In this document: piece after piece, positions 1-10,035 of the stretch | Position numbering within the stretch: the first letter of the stretch is position 1 | Layout of the letters: every line of letters starts with the position of its first letter | Source of the DNA: Krasilnikovozyma curviuscula | Taxonomy: Eukaryota; Basidiomycota; Tremellomycetes; Cystofilobasidiales; Mrakiaceae | Assembly (NCBI GenBank): GCA_014825775.1 | Contig: MVAQ01000133.1 | Span: forward strand, 1-57,820 | Direction of reading: 5' to 3' | DNA: 57,820 nt | The notes under the pieces: model-generated | Database searches by the model: none | Told to the model about the DNA's origin: nothing | The model's input: the letters and a program-made list of their open reading frames with translations, nothing else | Made by a program: the position numbers and the translations under genes

Positions 1-30
1 GGCATGCTAGGTCAAGTTAAGGTGTTACTT

Positions 31-60
31 TCCTCCTCCTCCTCCTCCTCCTCCTCCTCC
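31..60. repeat. TCC trinucleotide microsatellite
   Basis: Ten uninterrupted TCC copies are visible. The surrounding interval 1-419 holds no reading frame I can support; it is probably the 3' flank of the convergent or upstream gene outside the window plus the 3' UTR of the PhzF-like gene. Confidence 0.85.
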
Positions 61-419
61 ACCATATCCACCACCGTAAGCCTTAAGCAGCAAGATACCC
101 GAGTTCAGAATTTCTGTTCGAAAATTTTGGAATGCTAATTGAGAGGAGACTCACCATAATTTCAAAGAAGTTCTAAAAGTTGTGTGGATTGACTTAGTGT
201 TGACTAGCTAGGCTAAAATCTCTGTGTAAATCAGTTAAGATTCTCAGAGAAAGTCGTGGTGTGAAGCAAAGTTAAGTTAGCAATGTTGGAGCGGCGTTGA
301 TAAATTTGTGAAATTTTCGCAAGATTTGTTGGCAATTTTCATTCCTCATAAACTTGGCAGAGAAGACAAACAGCATTGCAAGATAACGTTTTTATGATTA
401 TGAGACAATAGAGATCCAC

Positions 420-1708
420 CTAAATGTCAGGAACTCGAATCGTACCTTCCGCAATCAACACAACCTCTCCTTCAACCCACAGCTTTTCACATTTGCCATC
501 AGCACCGACAATAACTTTTGTTTTGAGCGCTGAAGCATGACCCATCTCGGCTCCTTGACTGTGCGACAGAAAGCAAAGGCGTTTTGTAAGCAGAAGCGTT
601 GATGGCCGCAAATTAGCGCGACTCACGAGATCGACGCAACCGTCGTTTTACCGGGTGCACAGACTCCAACGGCGTGCAACACCAAACCCAGTGCAATTGA
701 TGCTGATCCTGTAGCAGGATCTATGAAACGAAATTGACCCAGTCAGCGATGAGACTGCCTACTGAGACGACGCCCCACTGACCTTCAGGAACCTCGTCAG
801 TGAAGACTCTTTGATGGACTTGGACGGCTCCATCAGCACCCTTCTCGCCAATCCAGAAAACTACCACACCAACTGCCTTGATCTCCTTCTCGTCGCTCTT
901 GTTCATCGCGTAGAGGTTCGTGGTCAACATGCTGCAGCCCTTCATGGACGGCTTAGCATTTGTCACATCTTCATCGAATTTTACTTGAATGTACACAAAG
1001 GGTAGTCCACAGGATGCGGTGTGAATAGATACTGGGGTGGAAGCGATATTGAAGTCGGCGACGATAACCTCTTCAGCTAGCGCAGACAGTGATTTGACTT
1101 CCTTCTTATAAACAAAACCAATTGGACTGGACAATGCAATTGCTGACGGAGATGAGATCGCCATCTCGACAAGTCCGTACTTGCAGTGTTGGACTGCAGA
1201 AGTTGCGCCGGAAGGCACCACGCCACGGTGCATCATGGCGAAGCAACTACCCAGACTTGGATGACCAGCGAACGGGAATTCTGATTTCAGAGGGACGAGA
1301 GGATCCAGATCAGCTTTTCATTTCAATCAAGCTATCGTCTCACACGAACCTTCGGCAATCGTGAAAATTCGTGTTGAGTAGGACACGCCTTGAGCCTTCT
1401 GCTCCTCTGTAGGTGCCACTGGGAAAGCACTTTCAGATAGATTGAACTCTGAGAGGAGTTCACATGAAGCAAGCGGCGACGGCGAGAAGGGATGATGGGG
1501 TGAAAAGGAAGGAGTAAGCCATCTGTTTCTTCAAGCGACCGCTAAATGAAGCCTTACCAGCTGCCAAAGTCTGGAGCTGAGATGTTTCAAGACCCTCTGT
1601 ATCGAAGACTACCGCGAGAGGGTTCCCTGTGTATGGCCTGGCAGGAGGCAGCGTGAAGACGTCGACGAGAACGTATGGCAGCCTCCTGGGGGCTGAAGTC
1701 GAACTCAT
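420..1708 (-). CDS. PhzF-family isomerase-like protein
   Basis: Five exons on the minus strand: 1558-1708, 1350-1448, 783-1280, 627-720, 420-558; the sum is 981 nt, 326 residues, with all phases matching. The start MSSTSAPRR leads straight into the family N-terminus (DVFT near residue 17, then GNPLAVV). The conserved NLSE motif is at residues 53-56, and E56 corresponds to the catalytic glutamate of PhzF. The GHPSLG turn is at 89-94 and DPATGSA at 250-256, both signature positions of the diaminopimelate-epimerase-like fold. Length is normal for the family. Members are cytosolic isomerases of often unknown substrate; fungal ones are not phenazine makers, and the true reaction is not inferable here. 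It is divergent from the membrane-protein gene at 1948 (239 nt apart). Confidence 0.9.
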
Positions 1709-1860
1709 TCTGGTTGGGATAGATGTTCGTACAGTGTTTTAGTTCCTTTCGAGTCTTCACCGAGTCTTTACCAGCCAAAATGGGACCAAGGAGAGAGAGC
1801 TAGTAGGTGCATGACTTGCGTCGACTGGATTTTCCTGGATCGCCTCGGACGAGCAGTAGG

Positions 1861-1939
1861 GTAAGTGACTCATATTCGGATATTTTGAATTCAGCTCTGG
1901 CTTACCTATTAATACTCTAATCCATCTCCTGCTCTACAG
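1861..1939 (+). other. probable 5' UTR intron
   Basis: A GTAAGT donor at 1861 and a pyrimidine-rich CTCTACAG acceptor ending at 1939 lie just before the ATG at 1948. This fits an intron in the leader of the following gene. It is inferred from splice signals only. Confidence 0.5.
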
Positions 1940-1947
1940 TTCCAACC

Positions 1948-3447
1948 ATGGCTAGGAAGAAAAAGAGTTCGACTGGCTCGAACGAAGCTCCTTCGCCGGC
2001 AAGCTCTCCCACGAAATCCAGCCATCCGACATCGGCTTCGGATAGAAGGAGGGTTTCAGGAAAGCGAGTGGCAGAGGATGATGAGGACGACACTGAAGCC
2101 ACCCCAGCCACTTCTGCCTCAGAGAAGCAGCTGCCTCTTCGTCGAAGCACACCGCCGCAACACAACGCTCCACCAGCTCTTCTGACCCCAATATTCAGCG
2201 CTATCTCAGCCCTCATCTCGTCTTTCATATCTCCATTCATTAGCCCCATAGTTTGGCTCTGCATCTTGCTTGGCTTGGTCTACGGACTTTTGTCCCTTTG
2301 CTCCAACTTCCTCTCCGCACTCCAGCTCCCGTCGATCCTCCGCCTCATACCTCATCCGTCACTCTCAACCCTCACCGAACCAGCATATAAACTTGTACCT
2401 CTGATCTCTTCGGCTGTCACTTGGAGTTATTGTCATTCCATCGGTTTGGGCTGCATCGATGTCAGTAACTTCGACAACAGCAATGACGCCGGTCTACTCA
2501 ATATTCGAGTAGGTAGAATAGCTAAGAAGGTTACAACTGATGCAATAATGGCCAAAGATATCTTCGATTCGGTGATCTCTCTGAGCGAGCCGTCGGCGCT
2601 GGGGCTCCATCAGACGGAGATATGGGAGCTTGCTATCGCTATTAAGGTAGCTTCAGCTTTGCCGGAGAAGGAGATATTAGGAAGCCAGTTGCTTGAGTTG
2701 GGTGACCTAACAAGGGACGTGAAAGATCAAGTCATCAGCATCAACTCGCTTGGGATCACCAGCTTTGGTTTCCTCCTTCATTCGTTCAGCAAAGTCAGCT
2801 TGCACATCAACAATATCATCAGCTCATCTCCCACTCATTCACCGGCACGGTCTCAACTACTCCAAGAAAATCTAGACAAACTCATAGCCGAGTTCGCCAG
2901 AACACTATCAGAGCTCCAAGCGCTCGTAGAATTGACGATCCCAATTGCTACGAGAGCCTCTGACTTGGGACGACGACTAGAACAAGAGTTTGCATCCGAG
3001 ATGGTTTCTCTTCAGACTCAAAGAGATGAGCGACCTCCTTGGATGAGGGCGATCGACAAGGTGGAGCAGTTCGCTGTTGGCAAGAAGAAGGGTACTGCAA
3101 GCTTCAAATTCGACCAGATCAACAAAGACCTCAAGCTTACCCAGTCGTCCATGAACCGAATTAGCTCCTTAAAAAACGGGTTAGAGGATCTGAGAACCTC
3201 CTTGGTTCAGTACCGCGAAAATGTGGGAAGATATAAAGCTGGAGTTGTGGGAACGTATTTGGGAGGGGATCAGTTTTCGGACCGAGAAGAGATGGAGCTT
3301 GAGACGGGAAAGGACGTCGTGGAGATTGAGATGGAGGCATTGGCTGATATCATGAATCAGTTTGAAGGAGCACTCGGGGAGGCGAAGATGAGAGGTAGGA
3401 GGAGATATGTTGGTGAAGGCGGAACAAGGTTGGAGATCTCCGGATAG
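1948..3447 (+). CDS. unknown single-exon membrane protein with coiled-coil tail
   Basis: One uninterrupted 499-residue frame, unusual in this intron-rich window. Visible layout: a basic, Ser/Pro-rich and acidic N-terminal region (residues 1-75, starting MARKKK, with a DEDD run near 45), a hydrophobic stretch of about 95-130 able to cross the membrane once or twice, then a long hydrophilic region (200-450) rich in Leu, Glu and Lys in a pattern that suggests helices or coiled coil. No catalytic motif was recognised. The basic head, membrane segment and helical tail would fit an ER or nuclear-envelope protein, but this is inference. I do not recognise the family. ATG context (accATGG) is good. 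Confidence 0.75.
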   Translation: MARKKKSSTGSNEAPSPASSPTKSSHPTSASDRRRVSGKRVAEDDEDDTEATPATSASEKQLPLRRSTPPQHNAPPALLTPIFSAISALISSFISPFISPIVWLCILLGLVYGLLSLCSNFLSALQLPSILRLIPHPSLSTLTEPAYKLVPLISSAVTWSYCHSIGLGCIDVSNFDNSNDAGLLNIRVGRIAKKVTTDAIMAKDIFDSVISLSEPSALGLHQTEIWELAIAIKVASALPEKEILGSQLLELGDLTRDVKDQVISINSLGITSFGFLLHSFSKVSLHINNIISSSPTHSPARSQLLQENLDKLIAEFARTLSELQALVELTIPIATRASDLGRRLEQEFASEMVSLQTQRDERPPWMRAIDKVEQFAVGKKKGTASFKFDQINKDLKLTQSSMNRISSLKNGLEDLRTSLVQYRENVGRYKAGVVGTYLGGDQFSDREEMELETGKDVVEIEMEALADIMNQFEGALGEAKMRGRRRYVGEGGTRLEISG

Positions 3448-3609
3448 TGGGTAACGAAAACTCTTAAATCATGTTGTCTGTAACGATGTAATTGTATGTT
3501 GTAGTTTGTGAAGGTGTGGTCTTCTTGCAAGAGCACCCCAGACCGATAACATTTCACAACAAGGCTCCTACTGAACTTCAAGTTTACTTTATTTCCTTTT
3601 CTATTTCTC

Positions 3610-5032
3610 TCACCTCGTCACTGTTCCCTCCGACTGTGGTGCGGGAGGATCCCACCATCCTTCGAACCACGATGGCTCATACAGGTTTTCTTGAGGAATC
3701 ACTACCCTATATGGGTGAGGGACGGTTGAGTTGGGGATATCGACGGTAATGGATTTCATTGTAACTACATTTTCAGACGGATTCTATGAGAAAACGCCAG
3801 TCAGAATCAGGTGACCTTCGAGAAAGAAATCAGGGCGAGAACTCACTTTCTCGCATCTCACTCGGACCTCACCAGATGTGAAGGTTCCAGCAGCTGGAAT
3901 GGCTCGTCCTTTTCTATTGCTCGACACTCCTTCAGCGAATGATCTTCCACCTGGACTTTTCAACCCGCCCACGCTTGCGGACAGCAACGATCCCAAACTC
4001 CAACCTGCGCTCTCACTCGCCCTAGCAGTCGATGTTTCTACTGCGCCAGATTTAGAGGGCTGAGATTCAACTGCTGGTGTATTACCACCTTCCGATGGTG
4101 GTAGCAGTGAAGATATTGTGGATTTAGCGGTATGGTAGGATGAGACGGCGAATAATTCGACTTCTTTCGCGGCTGAGCTATACCAAGTAGGTGGGCCGTT
4201 ATCCAGAGGTTGTCCTTCAATGTCTGAAATACGAAAGACAGAAGTGAATGCTTAGTCAGTGCCAGCGAACCAGTTCGGATTCGGTTCAAAAACATAATGG
4301 GCGCTAAGCGTACAAAAACGAAGCCAATGTGTTTCAACACCCGTTGCTGGATCGATTGTTATTGATGATGCAAATGCTCGTCCTCGAGATGACGGGTGAG
4401 GTCCGACATGGAACGAGTGTGGTGGTAACAGATACTCTTCGAGTTCTTTACATTTTTTCAGTATCCTTACACTATCGCCGTAGATGACAGTAGGAGAGGA
4501 TGGAGAAAACATTTCAGTAGCGAAAGCGTAAGTTATCACTGCTGTTACCTGTCAAAGATCAGAAGAAAAGCTTCAATATCAGTTTCATCCAAAGCGGTCT
4601 GGGAAAGAGCTTCATTTACGGTAAGACCGCAGACGATGACGGTGAAGTTCTTTGTCTGGTCTGCAGCTCGAATCACTAGCAAAATGATACAAATCCAAGA
4701 AATCAATGATTGTACTCGAGATCGTATCAGCGAACTGGACTTTTCACACCTTTCTCACCACCCTTCAATTCTTTCCACTTCTTTCGCCCACCCTTCCCCC
4801 CAACCTGAACACCCGGACCTAGTGGGATCGGAAATGAGGCTGTAGCATCACTGTGATCTCTTCTCGCTTGAGCTTGGGCCTTTTCGAGCTGTTCGATCAG
4901 GTTGGGATTGGTGTGAGGGGTCGAAGAGTTTGTTGCATTGTAAAGCGACGATGTTGAGAATGATCTGACTGATATAGAGGCTGATTTTCTGAAGATCTGT
5001 TGACGGATTGGACTGAGGGCCGAGAGGGACAT
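3610..5032 (-). CDS. TIM21: Tim21, inner-membrane translocase subunit, with internal insertion
   Basis: Exons 4759-5032, 4620-4675, 4314-4548, 3847-4223, 3610-3783; 1116 nt, 371 residues. Tim21 binds the TOM complex from the intermembrane space and couples presequence import and respiratory supercomplexes to TIM23. The first 35 residues are Arg/Ser-rich without acids, as in a mitochondrial presequence. A membrane segment lies at about 102-121, followed at once by the family hallmark EMFSPSS, then a RFYIEG strand near 185-191 and the terminal strands GEVRVRCEK / ITVDIP. Yeast Tim21 is 239 residues; here about 110 Ser/Gly/Ala-rich residues (roughly 195-302) interrupt the conserved domain. The first intron acceptor has an alternative 15 nt downstream (cag) that would shorten the protein by five residues. 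Confidence 0.88.
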
Positions 5033-5325
5033 GATTGATAAGAGGGTCGACGTTCGTAGTCACCACAAATCCATTCCAGGAATTCTCATGAGTTCCACTG
5101 CCACCAAACAAAGCTGCGCAAGTTTTCAGAAGGTAGGGTGAACTGCTTAGAAACAGATCTATAAATCTGATCTTAAGATGGTAGTGGTAAATTATAGATT
5201 GGGAGGGTATGGTGTGCATTACTCGCCACGGGTCGAAGGAGAAAAACAACATGGCAGTACAATGAAACCAGAAAAAAAGGAACAAAAAAGCGAAGATTGA
5301 AGAGCCAGATTATGCCTCTGGGTTA

Positions 5326-6295
5326 TTACGTTGCCAGCTGTTCCACTGCTTCAGAGGCGTCCTTGACGCGCAGCGCTTTTGCCAGTTGGGTAGGTGCATT
5401 CTAGCGAGAAGCAAGACAGGTGAGCCAGGAAGTCAGAAGCATCGACAGTGGGAAAGCCTCTCACTGTTGAAAGTTCCACAATGGTGTCTAGCGAGTCATT
5501 CAGACTCGCAATAGTTTCTGGTTTGGGAGGGTGCGCTTCTATAAACCATGTCAGAGTTTAGTAAATAAACCCTCACAGTCAAAATCAATCGCGTAGTACT
5601 CACCAGCAGCAGCAATTTCAGCGTCTATACTCTCAAGTTCAGCCGCTCTCCACTCCGCCAGGTTCCTTCTCATGCTCAAGTCCTCCACGAGACCCTTCAC
5701 AGCTGCTGGAGTCTTCCCCTTCCGCTCAGCCAGGAGAACCATATATGTCTCCTTCTCTGCTGCATTACTCCGTATCTTCCGATCCAGTGGCTCATCGAAT
5801 GGTTCTGTATCTGTGGGTCAAGAAGGAGGTGGTGTTCAAGGGGTAGGGCTTCAAACGTTGGTGCAGGGAACACATACCTTCAACAGCGGCTTTCTCAAGG
5901 TAATCTTCAAAGTCATATCCATTGACCCTCATGTTAGGTATAGCCAACTCGAACATCGTAGCACTCCACTTAAAAGTTGCAAAATAACACGCGAGAACAG
6001 GTCAGCAGCAGCAAAATACGCCTTTCAATTCGAGAGCAGGATTCACCTCCTTCATCCTCGAAAGAACCTCCTGCTTGACTTCTTTAGACAACGAAGGGTC
6101 AGCTGTAAATTTTAGCTCGCAAACCCTCTCGATTTCCTTCTCCAAGTTCCCCTTGATCCTCTCCCAGTCATTCTCCGTGTCGACTGTAATCCTAGGTGCC
6201 TGAACTTCGTATGCTGCTCCCAAAATTGAGCCACCATTGCCTGGGAATTCTGCCTGCGTCATTGCTAGTGATCTACTTGAAGAAGCTTTGGGCAT
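5326..6295 (-). CDS. Mis14/Nsl1-like kinetochore protein (MIND/Mis12 complex)
   Basis: Exons 6020-6295, 5878-5968, 5604-5810, 5465-5538, 5326-5400; 723 nt, 240 residues, phases all agree. The visible pattern is that of the small helical Mis14/Nsl1 family: a middle block ending VNGYDFEDYLE, then EPFDEPLD followed by a heptad-like helix, then a C-terminal helical tail. Mis14/Nsl1 is one of four subunits of the Mis12 complex, which links centromeric chromatin to the Ndc80 and KNL1 complexes. The family is poorly conserved, so the call rests on a short motif and overall size rather than on catalytic residues. The ATG at 6295 was chosen because the longer frame upstream begins with GTG. Divergent from the Sae2 gene, 157 nt away. 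Confidence 0.55.
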
Positions 6296-6452
6296 TTTCA
6301 CAATGAGGGTCGAGAGGTAGAACAGTATGGGAGGAACGCCTCGCCAAAGCCAAAGTCAACAGCGCGGTTGAGGCAAAGCTATCCTCGCCTCAACCTCCAC
6401 CACGACCCAAGATCATTCTGATTACTGAACAGAACCTATCATATCATCTGGG

Positions 6453-9400
6453 ATGGCTGAGAGGGCGTCCCTGGTTGACAGGATGAGACCAAGCATCACT
6501 ATACTGGAGAGAATGGCGAAGGATTGGGAGGATGAACGACAGGCACTTATTGCAGGTACGAGTATCTCCCCTTCAACCTGCATCTCTGTTCCTTCTGTGT
6601 GATCGCTGAACTACTCGTATCTACTCTGCTTCGGTTGTAGATGCTGTAAGTTCCGGGAATTTCGTGGAGTTCCGTTTGGCTTACCCTAATCTCTGACAAT
6701 CTATCTGTTTATAAAGGAGGAGCAGCGCCGTCTTCTGGCTGCCAGTACTCGAGATCTGTCCTCTGCTGCAGCGCAGTGGGAGGAAGAGCTTGGATTGAAA
6801 CAGACAGAGATCGACTCCATGAAAAGGTTAATGACTGAGAGAGATAGTTCGCTCAATGAGAAGGAGAAAATGCTTCAGGCTACTTTGGAGGAATGTAGGA
6901 AAGTCCGTGAAGACCACGAAAAGCAAAACCACCATTCGAACTATCTAATGGAGCTCCATGTCAACTTGACCAAGCAACTAAGTGATTTCTCGGATAGGAA
7001 TGTTGATTTGCTGGATCAGTTGGAGAAGAGAGCTGATCAAATACAACTATTGAACAATGAGCTCTCGAATCAATTGGCCGATGAAGAAGGTGTCAGGAAG
7101 ATGAAAGAGCTGATGAGTAGGTCATCGAGAGGAGAGTCATCTGCTGTCACCCTGTGAGTATCCCAGTCCTCTCCTCACTATTCTATTGCTGTAGTCTGAC
7201 TCAGATAACTCTGACTTCCGCTCAATCTTGTACGGTCCCATCTTCTTCAACCATTCGTCAGCGCCAGTCAGAGCGCCGCCTCGTCCTCAGTCGCCCTGGC
7301 GCATCTTCAAGCCAAGCACGACGCGTTGCAATCAGAATTCCATAAGCTCAAGGCTCAAAAGAAGTTTGATCATTCTCAAATGAAGATCTTCATCAGCAAA
7401 ATTAAAGCGTCCGCGGTCGCAACTCGAAAACTCGAATCGCTATTTGCCCCTGCTGAAACCAACAGGAAGAGGAAAAGGAAGGAGGGTGACGAGGAGGACA
7501 GAAAAAGAGAGAAGTTATTGAGTGAAGGGCACGATAAGAAGATGGATACAAGACTCAAGCCAGCCGGTTTCCAAGAGCCAGCGGAAACTTCCCTAGTGGA
7601 GGAGATGAAAATCGCAGATGCCGGAGAAGAAGCTCAAGCACCTTGCAAACCAACAGAGGTCCCTCCAGTGCTAGAATCCGCTAGATTCTCCACCACACCA
7701 TGCTCTTCTCCAGGAACTACCAATCTACTACAGATACCACCGACACTTGGGCACAAATCTCCCAGCTCCTCCTCTCGATTATCAGCACCTGCTTCCACAC
7801 ATCGTTCAGCTACTCGTCAAATTCTACCTCAGCAACCTACTTCACCAAGATGTATGTCAGATTCTGGGCATCAAACTTTCAAAGTACCAGATTCTGCATT
7901 GCGCACCCTCGGAGAACGTAACGGGCCTGGTCTTGTATATGTCTCTTGTAGGCAGAATCAGCGTCATGTGGTTTCACCGGCTTTTGAGTCATTCAGAAAC
8001 AATAGTCAAGTGATGGACTCCTCTTCAGATACTGAAGAGCAGGATAGCTTGCCACCAGCTGTTCCTCAACCTCATCAGCAGTCAGAAACTCCTCAATCCA
8101 ACAATAACGAGAACATCAACCACCGCACTCTAAAAGTACCTTCAAAGTTTACTTCTCCCAAAATTACCAGCAAGGTGTTTTCGCCAAGTAAAGTCACAGA
8201 TGAGAATGTATGTCCAGCCGTCACACCTGCAGTCAAAGAGTCGTGTCCTGCCTCTCGCTCAGTCGCATTGCCCTTCTCACCAGCCACCACTGTGACTCCC
8301 ATTATGAAAAAATATAACAATCCCTGGCACGGTAAAGGAGAATTTGGTATATCGAATCGTATCGCATCATCAGCATACACTACACCAAAGGTCAGATCTG
8401 AGCTCCCGATGGATTCTTCGCTATCAGATAGCACTACCAACTGTACCGCCAAAATTATTAGAAAAGGCATACCGTCTGGACTCTCTGATGAAGTCAAGGT
8501 TGAAGAGGTTGAAGTCTCAGGAGGATCGTACAGTTCAACCACCGCCGACATGGAAGGAATCATTGGTCGCTTTCAAACGGAAAACAAGAACAAGCCAACT
8601 GATGGGAAATTCATCCCGTTGGCATCAGAATCATTATCAGAAACATCCATAACCGCAAAATCCACTCGACCCGTCGACCCTACCAATGGAATGACCTTTG
8701 ATGAGAAGACCGAGTTCCTTCGGTTGCTCAAGTTCAGGCCAAAGGAGGAGGTTGATGCCATATATGCCGGGTACAAAGGAAATGGGAGGTATGCTAAGTC
8801 TGCTGGAAAGAATAAGAAGTTAGTGTTGAATTCCAATTCCTCCCGAGAGATGTACGGAATTGTATAGCTGACTTCTAGCCATTTTCTCTAGTCCTGTTGA
8901 GAAGACTATCAACGAACAGTTCGAGATTGACCCTTCAAAAAACCGTGGGGAAAATTACGGTGAGTGTGTTCACTGTTTGTCCATGATTAACGCCTCAACT
9001 GACTATTCATCTCTTCCAGCTTTCCAGGATACAGTCCGTGGTAACGCCAGAAAGGACTTGCACGGAACCGATTGCGACTGTTGTAGAGACGTGAGTGGTA
9101 TCCTTTTGATATGTGACAACATCCACAACTAAGTGCACTCTCGTCTTGCTACAGTGGTACGAGAGCACAAAAGACTGTCAAATTAGATCAAGGGCTCCAG
9201 TCTGGCGCAAGACCGCTGAGGAAACGGCCCCCTCATCAAGTAAGACATGTGGAGAGCAAAACGTCGATGCACACAAGCAGCGTATTTCACGACACAGAGA
9301 AGATTGGGCCCCGACAGGTACATCTTTGCGGTTTCATTTTTTGTTTGGCTCTCATAGATTGACCTAGGTTCGACTCGGTTTGATGAAGGCACTCCTCCTA

Positions 9401-9591
9401 GCTACTGGGATATTGGGTTCCCATCCACTCAAAAAGTAGATGACATCAATCGTAGAGCTGATCAGATGATCCGCGAGAAGGAGGAGAAGATGTGAGTTGT
9501 CGGACCTAGCATTTTATTGCACAACTCAAGACTTAACCTCTTATCTCGGATTATCTCCAGCAAAACCGACCCACGATACAAGAAACGGTGA
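6453..9591 (+). CDS. SAE2: Sae2/Ctp1/CtIP DNA end-resection factor
   Basis: Exons 6453-6555, 6641-6645, 6717-7153, 7262-8818, 8892-8959, 9020-9090, 9155-9317, 9368-9491, 9561-9591; 2559 nt, 852 residues. The C-terminal 130 residues carry the complete family signature: DCDCC at 741-745 (zinc-binding Cys pair), RHRED at 793-797, and PPSYWDIGFPSTQ at 811-823. This domain activates the Mre11 endonuclease in the MRN/MRX complex to open protein-blocked double-strand breaks, after CDK phosphorylation. The N-terminal 250 residues are strongly coiled-coil, as in the tetramerisation region of CtIP/Ctp1. The centre (about 280-690) is Ser/Thr/Pro-rich and contains several SP/TP sites, consistent with phospho-regulation. 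Exon 2 is only 5 nt long. Much larger than yeast Sae2 (345 residues), closer to CtIP. Confidence 0.9.
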
Positions 9592-10035
9592 TAACCCTGA
9601 ATGCCTTTAAGGAAGACCTTGCATATCTGTTCAGCACTGCACCGTTATATACAGAGCTCATAACTACCAATTGAGACCGATCCATTATGTTGTTCACCTA
9701 TTGTTGCCTACCCTGGCTGTACTGTTACCTATTTGGCATAAGTTTCACTTTTCGAAAGTCACCCAGATGTTCCACGGCAAGACCGTGAACGAAATCGCCC
9801 CTGTTCACCTCCAAACCCCGGAAATAGTAGCCCAGATGGAACTTAGATCCACTTTCTCCGTGATTCCTTCGACGTCGTGCTGCGATTCATTGGTGCGTTT
9901 CACAACTCCGTCTGATCATGACGCTGGGGGACGTGGCGACAACGTGAGGCGACAGGACTTTCAGGCTCAGACGAGCTTCCTCGTTTTTCTCGGGCCTTGA
10001 CCACCACTCTTTTCGTTCTATTGCTTTGAACCAAG

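Noticed and set aside
4848..5285. 145-codon minus-strand frame between Tim21 and Mis14 genes
   Set aside because: Overlaps Tim21 exon 1 in another frame and is AT-rich leader sequence; no family features.
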